Shown here: one piece after another, positions 1 through 10,513 of the stretch
Numbering within the stretch: the stretch's first letter is position 1
How the letters are laid out: each line of letters begins with the position of its first letter
Assembly (NCBI GenBank): GCA_012861695.1
Contig: JAAOOA010000153.1
Span: forward strand, 430,001-494,000
Origin: Trematomus loennbergii
Lineage: Eukaryota > Chordata > Actinopteri > Perciformes > Nototheniidae
Direction of reading: 5' to 3'
DNA: 64,000 bases
The notes under the pieces: model-generated
Told to the model about the DNA's origin: nothing
Seen by the model: only the letters and a program-made list of their open reading frames with translations
The model's database searches: none
Translations under genes and position numbers: made by a program

Positions 1-855
1 TGTCTGCAGTAAAAGCATTTTATTTTCTACAAACTTAAAGGTGTACGTGTTCCTCTCTTTACATTTACTCCCAATAAACGTTAGCGATATCTTCCGTACT
101 TATTAGTTTATTAGATTCATTTTAAGCATTTGACTAAAAGTGCGATACACAATCACAGTTCCACTAAAATACAACAATTTAAAATAATACATCTAATACT
201 TAATGAAGGTTTTTGAAAGTGTAGGTGATGTGAACTTAAACACGCAATGATTCCATATAGATTAAATGTTTGTTATTATATTAAATCACATTTTAAAACC
301 AATAAAGCTGCCATTTGGAAAGTTGACCTCAGTGTGTGTCTGACATCAAATCAAGGACTATGTCCTTCGTATTTAGAGGACAATACCGTTTTTCAATCCT
401 TTATGATGAATTTTACAAGCATTTGGGTCTTTAACCCCTTAAGTGTTGTTAACGTAACACATGAAGTTACACTGGCTCGGAGAAAACCAGAACGTTAGTT
501 ATTGAAGGACAAAAGTGTAATCTCACACACTAAACAGTCCCATCCCAACAGCCTGCAAATCAACTCACCCTCTACAGTTAGAGACATTTGACCAGAGTCT
601 TTTTAAAAGCAGACACAGTAAAGATAAGATCTGAGGAAAGGAAGCAGCGGGAACGTTTCGGAGCAGATTCACTCAGAGTCCATGAGTTTGATAGAAAGTG
701 AAGAATGGTCCCAAAGAGAAAGCGGCTGCCAGAGAACAACAGACGTCCTCCTCTTCCTCAGCCCAGAGGAAAAGCTCTCAGATCTGAAGCCCCGACCCCC
801 GACTAAACACAAGGCCTGCCCACACACACACATACCAATCAAAACAGACAAGACA

Positions 856-856
<1 letters not shown>

Positions 857-921
<65 letters not shown>
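857..921. repeat. (TG)n microsatellite, unit A
   Basis: Near-pure TG dinucleotides with one GG interruption near 890. Length differs from the equivalents at 31597 and 56511. Confidence 0.95.
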
Positions 922-925
<4 letters not shown>

Positions 926-1470
926 CGACCCCCAGTTACACTCCTGTGGGCTTTAAATATAGGCGAGTTTGAAAACAATGAGAGCTGATGGTCAATCAAG
1001 ACTATTCAACATCTGAGCTTGCCCTCGGCAATTATACATTTCTGAACATATATATATATGTGTTTTTTCTTTCTTAATATAAGGTATTTAAAAAAGAATA
1101 GTTTTTATATCAGCTCCAAAACTCAGAAATCATATTGTTAATACAAGTAATTGAAGTGTCACCATTAAAGAACATTTGACTTTTGTTGACAAATGTTGAC
1201 TATCCACTGCGTGTATTGTCCACAGTATGGATGTGTTACATGTCTAATATGTAATATGTAATGTACAACGCTTTGAGCACTAGGAGAAGCGCTAAAATAA
1301 ATGCAATTAAATTAATTATCTTAGTAAAATAAGCTTCCCTAAAATCCCCTCCAAAGAAATACTAAATACTAAAACACGTATTCTTAGTAAAATATATTTG
1401 TGTTAAGTTTACCTGACTTTAACAAACTCATAAAAACATATTTTGATTTTTCACATGCTGTTCTGTTCTA

Positions 1471-1570
<100 letters not shown>

Positions 1571-2413
1571 CTTTGTTATCAGTAAAAATTGTTGAGACGC
1601 TTCTTTTGAAACATCTTAAAAATGTGCCTTGAAACTCAGAAGTGAATTTTCACATGAAGATAACAGCAGCTCGTGAATTATACACAATATTTCTTCCACT
1701 TCTCCGATCAACGTATCACTAGTCTACATTTGACAACAAGAAAGTTAATTTTGTATTTATTATTGCCAAATATCTCAAACATAAAATTATTTCCACAAAC
1801 TATTCCTGTATTTCTGCATGTCTTAGGGCTAAAAAGTCCAATATTTGTTATTCTCACTAACCATCTGTGTATTTATATTTATTAATGAAAGAAATGTGAG
1901 ATTTTCTGTTTTTATTGATTTTTTCCACAGTTTTGTCATGTGTGCACTTACATATTGCTGTATGTGTTGTTGATGTCAATAAGTAAGGTTGTAATGGTGA
2001 CCTCTTACCCTGACATTTAAACCAGGTGTGTAAAAGGTCAACTCAATACTTATTTTGTGTCTTTTAAAATGTTTAAAGTCATATAAGTGTAAATATAATG
2101 CTCTTTTAGTGTATCAACAAAAAAATGAGCAAGAGTTGAGTTAACTGTCTTTTATTTCACTTTAAATTATCACATTGTAGACTGTATAAGGAAGATATAA
2201 TGTACTTCTCTAAATAAACATGAATGTTACTTTAATACATATTTTGACATTGTCACTTTACCCTTAACACTTTTACCTGATGGTGTATTACCTATTTACA
2301 TCCATACAAATATGTATTTATAACTTCTTTATTCTGCATTAACATTTAATACATTACTTTGTATTCACTTTGCAACCACTGCAGTCTACAAAGGTGGTGC
2401 ATTTGTATAGTCA

Positions 2414-2415
<2 letters not shown>

Positions 2416-2458
<43 letters not shown>

Positions 2459-2466
2459 ACACACCA

Positions 2467-2526
<60 letters not shown>
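2416..2526. repeat. (AC)n microsatellite, unit A
   Basis: AC tract with CACCAC interruptions, just upstream of the candidate exon at 2649. Confidence 0.95.
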
Positions 2527-2528
<2 letters not shown>

Positions 2529-2648
2529 CAGAAGCAGATGCATGCCACAGCAGCAGACAGTTCACATAATGTTTTAAAAGCTGTGAATGTTAATTGGATT
2601 TCCCTTAAAGCTGCAGACCACACCTGTTTCTGACACACTTTCTTGCAG

Positions 2649-2804
2649 CAACTGGTCTGTCTCAAAGATATTAACGTTACCCACCTGTCAAAGTACCGGG
2701 AAATCCTCAAAAACAAAGCCGAGGAACACACGGACAACCTCGGCCAGAGACACACTATCTCCCAGAGTACTGCTCAGACCCGGAGGACTCGGTTTTACAG
2801 ATAA
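2649..2804 (+). CDS. Candidate terminal exon, unknown protein (unit A)
   Basis: Not recognised. A T-rich stretch ending TTTCTTGCAG could be a splice acceptor, followed by 51 in-frame codons and TAA. The peptide starts QLVCLKDINV, has a charged helix-like middle (KYREILKNKAEEHTD) and ends RRTRFYR. The frame is open in units A, C and D but carries a 1-base deletion in B. No upstream exon could be linked. The opposite strand contains a GTGGGT donor-like site in the same segment, so this could instead be an untranslated first exon of a minus-strand gene such as ugp2. Confidence 0.3.
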   Translation, partial: QLVCLKDINVTHLSKYREILKNKAEEHTDNLGQRHTISQSTAQTRRTRFYR

Positions 2805-2877
2805 AAGGTGAAATTAAAAGGTTAAAAGTCAGTGTTTATCTTCCTGCTGCCGTTAGCTTCTGACAGCCAGCCCAGGA

Positions 2878-2995
2878 CACACACCGCCTGACGCAAGTGA
2901 CGTGACGCGCGTGAGTATTAAAAACAAGACAGCTGATTGGTCGAAAAGGGCCGTCAATCAGAGGAACTCCCAAACAAGTCCCGCCTCTCCATGAT
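2878..2995. promoter_or_regulatory. CpG/CRE/CCAAT promoter-like block, unit A
   Basis: Locally GC-rich within AT-rich surroundings. It shows GTGACGTGACGCGCG (CRE-like), an inverted CCAAT box (GATTGG) and a second CCAAT-like site (GTCAATCAG). It lies on the expected upstream side of ugp2 exon 2 on the minus strand, so the ugp2 promoter is the leading guess; a bidirectional role is possible. Inferred from motifs only. Confidence 0.4.
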
Positions 2996-3619
2996 GGTCT
3001 ATTTTTACTACAATTAATTAATAATTTCCCTTCAATAAAATGAAGACTTAGTTAAATGTTTTTAAATATATGTTTTAATGTACTATTTCTCATTTTAAAG
3101 TCAGTGTTATTTTGTAAATGTGTTGTTTTTTATTTTAATTGCATCCCATTTTAACTTAATTATTCCACCATTTGTATTAATTTAACTGATTTAACTGTAC
3201 ACTACTTTAATAAACTTCTTCGGTTTGCACCTGCTTGCACTGAAGTGTACAGCAATATTAAATAATAATAATATTCCTACATTTTAATTGTCCTTTTTTA
3301 ATTAATATGTTATTGTCATATTGCCAGATAGGGAGAGAATATACATGTTCTGAAAACCCAGACATTAGAGATAGCTTAAAAAATAATCAATCAATAATTA
3401 AAAAAGGTTTCTATTTATGTGCAGTTTGGATCGATGCTGCCCTCATGTGGCGAAAGCTATTTACTGCAGGACCTGGTGGTCTTACAAAAAGGTATGGTAG
3501 TAGAAGAGCAACTGCTCCAGTTTTGAAGTAACCCCTCCGTGTTGAACACCCGTCAATAACATTAAAATAAAAGCTGGAGACTGACATGTCAATCTCTTTA
3601 AAAGGTCACCTATTATGTA

Positions 3620-3721
3620 TTTTCTACATCAACATGTGTCCCCTCTTCTTCATGTCTCTTCTACATCAACATGTGTCCCCTCTTCTTCATGTCTCTTCTA
3701 CATCAACATGTGTCCCCTCTG
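3620..3721. repeat. 37-bp minisatellite, 3 units (unit A, TRIM-side)
   Basis: Tandem units of TCTACATCAACATGTGTCCC plus a CTCTTCTTCATGTCTCT linker, period 37 bp. The same locus has about 7 units in C and 10 in D, and is deleted in B. Confidence 0.95.
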
Positions 3722-3886
3722 TGGAAAGAGACTCTGAAAGTTTCAGGAACAAAGATTCTCTCTCTTTTTGTCCTGATCCATTTATATAAAAACCTGTCTG
3801 AAAATGAGCTGATCAGATTTTGTCCACTTTATGATGTCATAACGATGTTTTGGCTTGTGTACCATTAGCCAATCAGCAACATTTTG

Positions 3887-3912
3887 CACACACACACACA
3901 CACACACAACAA

Positions 3913-3964
<52 letters not shown>
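3887..3964. repeat. (AC)n microsatellite, unit A
   Basis: Follows directly on a deletion: unit C has about 540 bp more (34720-35257) before its equivalent AC tract. Confidence 0.95.
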
Positions 3965-3966
<2 letters not shown>

Positions 3967-4349
3967 TTTTGTTAGCCCCGGGTCCAGTGGACCAGAACAT
4001 CCTGTATGTAATATAAATGTGTAGGGGGGGGGGGGGACAGTGGGTGGTCATTGAAAATGTGTTCTGAATGTTCTTCACAGAAAATGAGCCAAGGCCATTG
4101 AGTGTGAGTTTGAAAAAATAATTGATCATATCATTTTTCTTTAGCTAAATAATGTAAACGGGTCCCACAGACCTGAACACCGTACAAGGGTTAAGTTTAG
4201 ATTGAACACTGGTCAGATGATCAAACAGAGGAAACAAGTGGGTTAAAAACATGTTTGAGTCAGAACTTGAAAGTTCATCTTTCCAATATATCTGCTGGTC
4301 ATAAAAACAGATGACTGCATTTCTATCAATGATTAACTAGTAAAAGAGA

Positions 4350-4860
4350 TTAGAGGGATTGAAAGCGAATGCTGACATTGTTGAAGAGAGCCTCGACACC
4401 AGTACACTGTGGGAGATCTCCAACAACACAGTTAGAGGACTGTAAGAGGCAAGCCGAGGGGAAGTACAAGGTGAGCTGCTTCTTGAAGAACAAAACTGTC
4501 CACTTCAAACTTTGATATATGAGCTTTTTCCTTTTTATCACGTTGTTTTTTTTTAAACGTATTAAATCTTGTGTGTTTATCTTCCAACAGATAGGCCTAC
4601 CTGGACAAAGTCATCGTCCTGAACTGAATACCAAAGTACATTTCCCTCTGAAAGACATCCTGACTCCATCTGGTGGTGAATAAATGACATAGCAGCATTT
4701 CCTGATGTTGATAATTCACCCTGTGACGGAGGGCAGAGAAAACGAAAGAGGATTTTGACATTGTTGAACAGAGCTGAGACGCCATTACAGGGTGTGAGAT
4801 CTCTGCTGCGAGACACGTTTGGAGTATATTTGGGGAGAAGTGGAGAGACATTGGAAGTTG
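4350..4860 (+). other. Duplicated TRIM 5' leader region, unit A
   Basis: Two related blocks, near 4375-4425 and 4755-4805, share GACATTGTTGAA.AGAGC and the following text up to GGGAGATCT/GTGAGATCT. The second leads into the TRIM start codon at 4896. This suggests an old internal duplication of the TRIM leader; unit B keeps a RING remnant after the first block. A donor-like GGTGAGTCC follows at about 4859. Confidence 0.45.
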
Positions 4861-4895
4861 GTGAGTCCTGCTATTGAAAATAACTTTAATATCAA

Positions 4896-6308
4896 ATGGC
4901 TGAGAAAACCGCTCTTGTTGAAAGTTTCCTGAGCTGCCATGTGTGTTCAGAGACTTTCAGAGATCCCGTGTCTCTGGGCTGCAACCACAGCTTCTGTTCG
5001 AGCTGCCTGCAGAAATTCTGGGAACAAAGTAAGAACAAAAACTGTCCCATTTGTAAAAGAAAATCTTCTAAAGAATTTCGGGTGAACTTTACAATGAAGG
5101 AGCTGGCTGACTCCTTTGCTGAGAGACAGAAAGCTGGATCATCTGAGACAGAAAAAGGAGAGAAGTGGAGGTGGTGTGTAGTAAACATCCAGAAGAGCCT
5201 AGATTGTTCTGTAAGGATGAAGAGAGAGCTCTGTGTCCTGTCTGTGAGTTTTCTCTCCACCAGAGTCACAGGTGGTTCCTGTAGAACAAGCAGTCAGTGA
5301 GCTGAAGGACCTGCTGAAATCTGACTTAGAGTCTCTGCAGGACAAGAGGGACAAATACAAAGGAGTGGAGGAAACATACAAGGAAGTGATTCAAGTGTCC
5401 GAGAAGCAGCTGCTGTCCACAGAGAGGCAGATCAGAGCAGAGTTCATCAAGCTCCATCAGTTCCTGAAAGAGGAAGAGGAGTCCAGACTGGCAGCTCTGA
5501 GGGAGGAAGAGGAGCTGAAGGGGAAGACTATCAGCAGAGAGATGAAGAGCATTCAGGAGCACATCTCCTCTCTGTCACACAGTATCTCTGCTGTTGAAGA
5601 AGAGCTGCAGAAACACAACGGGCCCTTCCTCAGCAGTTACAAAGCCACTCAGAGCAGAGCCAGAGTCCAGAGCTCACTGTCAGACCCACAGCTGCTCTCA
5701 GGAGCGCTGACAGATGTGGCCAAACACCTGGGCAACCTGTCCTTCAGAGTCTGGGAGAAGATGAAGGACCAGGTCCACTTCAGTCCTGTCATTCTGGACC
5801 CAAACACTGCACAGCTGTCTCTCTCTGTCTGATGATCTGACCAGTGTGAGACATGGAGACAAATCAGCAGCTTCCTGATAATCCAGAGAGATTCACTAAG
5901 TATGCTATGTTCTGGGCTCTGAGGGCTTCAGCTCAGGGAAACACAGCTGGGAGGTGGAGGTGGGAGATCATCCTGACTGGAATATAGGTTTGACTAAAGA
6001 GTCAGTTGACAGGAAGGGAGAGATACCTGGTGCCTCACCAAAATATGGAATCTGGTGTTTAACATCGCAGTGGAAAATACACTAATGGTGATGTAAGACT
6101 GTCAGAGTGGAGAAGAATCTCCAGAGGATCAGAGTCCAGCTGGACTATGACAGGGGGAGGTGTCCTTCTACGACCCTGAAGACATGACTCCCATCTGCAC
6201 TCACACAGACACTTTCACTGAGAAACTCTTCCCATATTTCAGTATTGGAAAGCTGGTGATGCTAAAACTGCTGATATCAAAATCTGTCAAAGTGAGATTC
6301 CTCTGTGA
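4896..6308 (+). pseudogene. TRIM-family E3 ubiquitin ligase, broken (unit A)
   Basis: TRIM proteins are RING E3 ligases, many in antiviral or inflammatory signalling; the order here is RING, B-box 2, coiled coil, PRY/SPRY, resembling the TRIM35/TRIM39/NF7 group. This copy has the best RING: from ATG 4896 all eight C3HC4 ligands are present (C14, C17, C29, H31, C34, C37, C50, C53). A 4-base deletion near 5164 and a 1-base deletion near 5268, relative to sister copies, throw the B-box out of frame. The coiled coil is open at 5272-5832, then the frame stops at the PRY/SPRY boundary. SPRY remnants continue, with further indels, to a TGA at 6306-6308. No intron is needed. Family assignment is firm; function is probably lost. 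Confidence 0.85.
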
Positions 6309-7190
6309 TGTTCAGGAGTGTTGTTCAGACTTTATTCTGACTTCGTCTGTCTAGATCCTTTTGAAATAATCAAGGTAAAAAACAACAGATGATAATCAGA
6401 ATTTAATTTGAGTCTGTAAGATTTTAAATGTTAAGAAGATTTGATCATGTTTTATTTGCAGAGTTTTACACGTTTTACTCAAAGTCTCAGTGCAACAAAA
6501 CTAATCATTTGTTTATTTTTATAGTTTATCATTTTGTTATACTTTATTATAATGTGTTTATAGCTTTAATGTCATGAGATTGTTTGATTATGTTTTTTGT
6601 GAATTCTTGGTTTTTAAGAAATGTATTCATTTTGTATGTCGTGCTGAAACTGCATGAAATCAACCAAACTAACAAATGAAAGCTGTCAATTCTCCTTTTA
6701 TCAACATCTAGTTAATAATGACACACTATATAGCACTATAAGTCATGAGTTTAACTTTCTGATATTTGTAGGTCTTTTGATGAATTATGTTAGATATGGA
6801 TATATTGTTTTACTCTCCACGGGCAAGTCATTTAATACTTCTATTTCATTCTTTCATTGTTGCAATGTTTCTTTGGGACGTTTTCCGTACTGTATACATG
6901 GACGATAACATTTATTGTGATTGAAAATGTAAATGTTGTTATCAACCTGAAAGGAATCACAGCTGGAGAATGAAGTTTAGTATTTGTAATGCTGCTTCAG
7001 ATATCTTATGATTCAATAACCAGCAGTTTGATGCAGAAATGTGTCTCTGAACTTGATATTGGTTTCTTCAGGTGAATCTGTCATATGTGACAATTACAAA
7101 TATAAATGACAAAAGACAATTGTACAACAAACTATAATAAAAATAAATAACTTCTTTATGATTTCATCTCTGCAAACATCTGTTTTAACC
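6309..7190. other. AT-rich TRIM downstream region, unit A
   Basis: No gene seen. The sequence is nearly identical to 37644-38524 in unit C and similar in B and D. It is probably the TRIM 3' flank. Confidence 0.6.
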
Positions 7191-7899
7191 TTAAAGGTCA
7201 CCTATCATGCTATTTTTAGGCAATAGCATAGGTCTCAGATATATACAAATATATAAAAAACATGTCTACGAAGTGTTTTGCTCAAAATACCAAACAGATC
7301 ACCCATTCTAGCCATGCCTCATATCCTCTATTTCACTTCCTGTTTCAAAAGTGCTGATTTGGGGTATAAAACTTAAAAAAAAAAAAAAAAAGGGAGGGGG
7401 CTGAGCTCATGCGGGACCCGGCAGCTACTGTCTAAACTAAATACTGCCGTGATGAAACGCCATATCATGGATTATCAAGGATTATTTCTGAAACAGTATG
7501 GAGCTCAAAGGCTTTCTCTCTTGCCGGTTATACCACAAGGTGAGTTCCTTTTTATTTCCTGCTTCTTCACACACATGCTCTCCAGTACAGGTTAGCTCTG
7601 AGTGTTAGCGATGCTAATGTAAACACTGACCATATTACGTCCAAAACAGTCGGGCATTGTTTCTGATAGCAACGTTTCTGATAGGGCCGTGGGTCCACAT
7701 TTCAGATATTACGTCATATCGGACGCAAATCTGGATCAGCTCTGTTGTAGCCCCGTTTTTAGAGATTTGGGTATGGAGGAAAAGAGAGAGGGTTTTATTT
7801 TCTGACGCTGCGTGAGTTCCCCGACACACCGGGGACACATGTTTATGTATAAAAGACATGAAAAAGTGCATTTTGCATGATACAGTAGGTCTCCTTTAA
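7191..7899. mobile_element. TTAA-flanked inverted-repeat element, unit A
   Basis: Starts TTAAAGGTCACCTATCATGC and ends with the reverse-complement type GCATGATA...CTCCTTTAA, so it looks like a non-autonomous DNA transposon with a TTAA target (Kolobok/piggyBac-like). It carries a poly-A stretch and a short spliced-looking frame at 7452-7539. Equivalents occur in B, C and D. Confidence 0.6.
7452..7539 (+). other. Conserved short frame with splice donor, unit A
   Basis: ATG starts MKRHIMDYQG, stays open for 88 nt and meets a consensus donor CAAG|GTGAGT. The 88 nt and donor are identical in all four units (also 21184-21271, 38788-38875, 63785-63872). It may be a first exon carried by the TTAA element or chance. 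Protein unknown. Confidence 0.25.
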
Positions 7900-8193
7900 A
7901 GTAACATAATGCTGTTTTTTTTCACTTAATCTAGCTAGGTAAACATGGTTTATATAAAAGTAAACTAGTATTTCCCCTTTAGCTTTTTCTTTTATAATTC
8001 ACTTGCCTTAAACATTACAATTTACTTTTATAATTTAGTTTTTAATCAATTAATCTAGCTTGAAGACAGAAACTGTATATTTATATATACTGTGAGGTTC
8101 AAAGCATAATAGCATTTAATAAATATATTAAATAAGTGGTAAACCTGTCATGAGCCCCCCCAGAGTGATATCAAATAAAAGTTTGGTACTTAC

Positions 8194-8259
8194 ATATCCA
8201 CGTTCCAGACGTACATCTCCTCTGCAGAAACGTTGAAGCTGGTGTAAAACATCTGGAAG
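8194..8259 (-). other. Exon-like segment, minus strand, unit A
   Basis: On the minus strand, TTGTTTTCAG precedes and GTAAGT follows a 66-nt segment. Unit C (39533-39597, 65 nt) reads LPDVYTSFNV with no stop; unit A has one extra A. Unit B is degraded. No protein family recognised. Confidence 0.2.
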
Positions 8260-8659
8260 CTGAAAACAATTTACTTCAATCTTTCATAAGAGGCCCTGTT
8301 CTGTCTGTTTGGGGCGTTCCTCTCCTGTAGTGTAATATAGGTTTTAGTGCATGTGAATGGTCTCAGAGGCTAACATCCCTGTGTTCCTCCAGAGGGAGTT
8401 TCTCTCCTGCCTGAAACGCCTCCATTGGACTCCTTTGTTTACTTCTGTAACAGAAGCCGCTTTCACAGGAAATACAGGAAATACGAATCTGAACCTGAAG
8501 TTAAGCAGAGAACGACCCCTTTAAACAAACACTGAGGAAATAAAGAAACCCTCACAGCTTCAGTTCATAATCCTTCATATTAAAACTGTTTTTATTAATT
8601 TATTCTCTATTAAAATAAAATCAGAAGAAGATCAGAGCACAGCAGATGAAATTTTTTAA

Positions 8660-8826
8660 TGGATTTTTTGTCAAAGCACTTAAGATATTCATTGCTATCG
8701 GGATGTTAAAGGTGGGGTAGGTAAGTTTGAGAAACCGGCTCGAGATACACTTTTTGTTATATTCCATGGAATGCTCTTAACATCCCGATAGCAATGAATA
8801 TCTTAAGTGCTTTGACAAAAAATCCA
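8660..8826. repeat. Perfect 50-bp inverted repeat (hairpin), unit A
   Basis: Arms 8660-8709 and 8777-8826 are exact reverse complements by hand comparison, with a 67-bp spacer bounded by TTAA. Unit C has the same hairpin with about one mismatch; unit B has several. Confidence 0.9.
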
Positions 8827-9095
8827 TAAAAAAATGTCATCTGTGGAAGCTGTGGTACTGTAAAAAGCACGACCAATCATCTGAGCCGGCCCGGCTAGAA
8901 TGACTGGATGGCCTACCTGCCTGTCAGCCTTCCATCTGTGCACAAACTTATCTCGTGCCCTCATTGGCCATGTGTGCGTTCGTGTGTGTTGGAGGAGGGG
9001 CTCTGTAAGGAAGTGGCCGATTTTTTCCGGCTGTGTATTTTCAAATTCTTGCGCACTCGAGCCGGTTTCTCCAAAATTACCTACCCCACCTTTAA
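8706..9095. mobile_element. TTAA-type MITE (AGGTGGGGTAGG family), unit A
   Basis: Begins TTAA-AGGTGGGGTAGGTAA and ends TTACCTACCCCACCT-TTAA, with inverted repeats of about 35 bp that include CCGGCTCGAG. TTAA flanks suggest a Kolobok- or piggyBac-like origin. A 65-bp terminal piece of the same family in opposite orientation follows to 9164. Confidence 0.65.
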
Positions 9096-9160
9096 GAGCA
9101 TTCCATGGAATATAACAAAGTGTATCTCGAGCCGGTTTCTCAAACTTACCTACCCTACCT

Positions 9161-10029
9161 TTAAAGGTAATCTATTATGCAAAATCCACTTGTTCATGTC
9201 TCTTCTACATCAACATGTGTCCCCTCTTCTTCATGTCTCTTCTACATCAACATGTGTCCCTCTTCTTCATGTCTCTTCTACATCAACATGTGTCCCCTCT
9301 TCTTCATGTCTCTTCTACATCAACATGTGTCCCCTCTTCTTCATGTCTCTTCTACATCAACATGTGTCCCCTCTTCTTCAGTCTCTTCTACATCAACATG
9401 TGTCCCCTCTTCTTCATGTCTCTTCTACATCAACATGTGTCCCCTCTTCTTCATGTCTCTTCTACATCAACATGTGTCCCCTCTTCTCATGTCTCTTCTA
9501 CATCAACATGTGTCCCCTCTTCTTCATGTCTCTTCTACATCAACATGTGTCCCCTCTTCTTCATGTCTCTTCTACATCAACATGTGTCCCCTCTGTGGAA
9601 AGAGACTCTGAAAGTTTCAGGAACAAAGATTCTCTCTCTCTTGTCCTGATCCATTTATATAAAAACCTGTCTGAAAATGAGCTGATCAGATTTTGGCCAC
9701 TTTATGATGTCATAACGATGTTTTGGCTTGTGTAACCATTAGCCAATCACCAACCAAGGTACCCCCCCCCCCACCTTATCACCTGAATCTCCTCCTAGAG
9801 CACCATTGTGTTCTTTGTAACCAAATCTCTCTCAAGGGGCGTGGGGAGGGGCTCCTTATTTTCATCTAAAGTAACAGAGAATCAGCACTTTTGAAACAGG
9901 GCTGAAACAGAGGGGATTATGGGATGCTGCAATGATCTGTTTGGTGTTTCAGCCAATCAGAGACATGTTCTGTATATATCTGAGACCTGTAATATATTGA
10001 TAAAAAACAGTATGATATAGGACCTTTAA
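9161..10029. mobile_element. TTAA-flanked element carrying the minisatellite, unit A
   Basis: Starts TTAAAGGTAATCTATTATGC and ends GATATAGGACCTTTAA, an imperfect terminal inverted repeat. It carries the 37-bp minisatellite near its left end. No coding capacity is credible. Confidence 0.5.
9194..9596. repeat. 37-bp minisatellite, about 11 units (unit A, mdh1-side)
   Basis: Tandem 37-bp units with a few 1-base losses. Because 37 is not a multiple of 3, all three frames cycle and stay open, producing false proteins. Confidence 0.95.
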
Positions 10030-10327
10030 GGCTGTGCTAACCAAAGACCCTATTTTAGGAATCTTACCATTAAAAAACAACGGCAACTTTGGGGAAAACC
10101 GGAAGTGCAAAAATGCTAACTCATCTCCGTGTTTAAGGACTCATTCCTGCACCACTCTGAGACTTCTGAGCATGAAAGAAGCATAAACATGTTTTTGTTG
10201 GGTCAGTTTCTTTGTGGTTTTATTTGTGACAACATGATCCGTTACAGTTTCTGGACAGCTAGTGTGCGTTATCATCTACCAACACAGACATTCTCTCGGT
10301 GCAGACTTGTTGTGGTTGTTAAATAGG

Positions 10328-10333
10328 TTTATT
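10328..10333 (-). promoter_or_regulatory. mdh1 polyadenylation signal, copy A
   Basis: AATAAA on the minus strand about 180 bp after the mdh1 stop, giving a short 3' UTR. Same hexamer at 24026-24031 and 41600-41605. Confidence 0.6.
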
Positions 10334-10513
10334 CTGAAAACCTGGAGAAGAAGTGGCCTAGTGACACACACACACACACACTCTGTCAAACACACACTGT
10401 GCAGCTGGGACGGTTAATACGAGTGGAGAGTTTCTTCTTCTTCAGAGCTTCGAGCAGCAACTCTTCTGGGGGTCTAGGTGAAGTTGCTGCAGTTGGCCAG
10501 CAGGGGGAGTCAG

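Noticed and set aside
682..972. Frame MSLIESEEWSQRES... as a gene start
   Set aside because: It runs into the TG tract, has no donor before it, and the alternative ATG frame nearby stops after about 33 codons.
9194..9596. CRISPR-like array
   Set aside because: Units are directly adjacent without unique spacers; this is a eukaryotic minisatellite.
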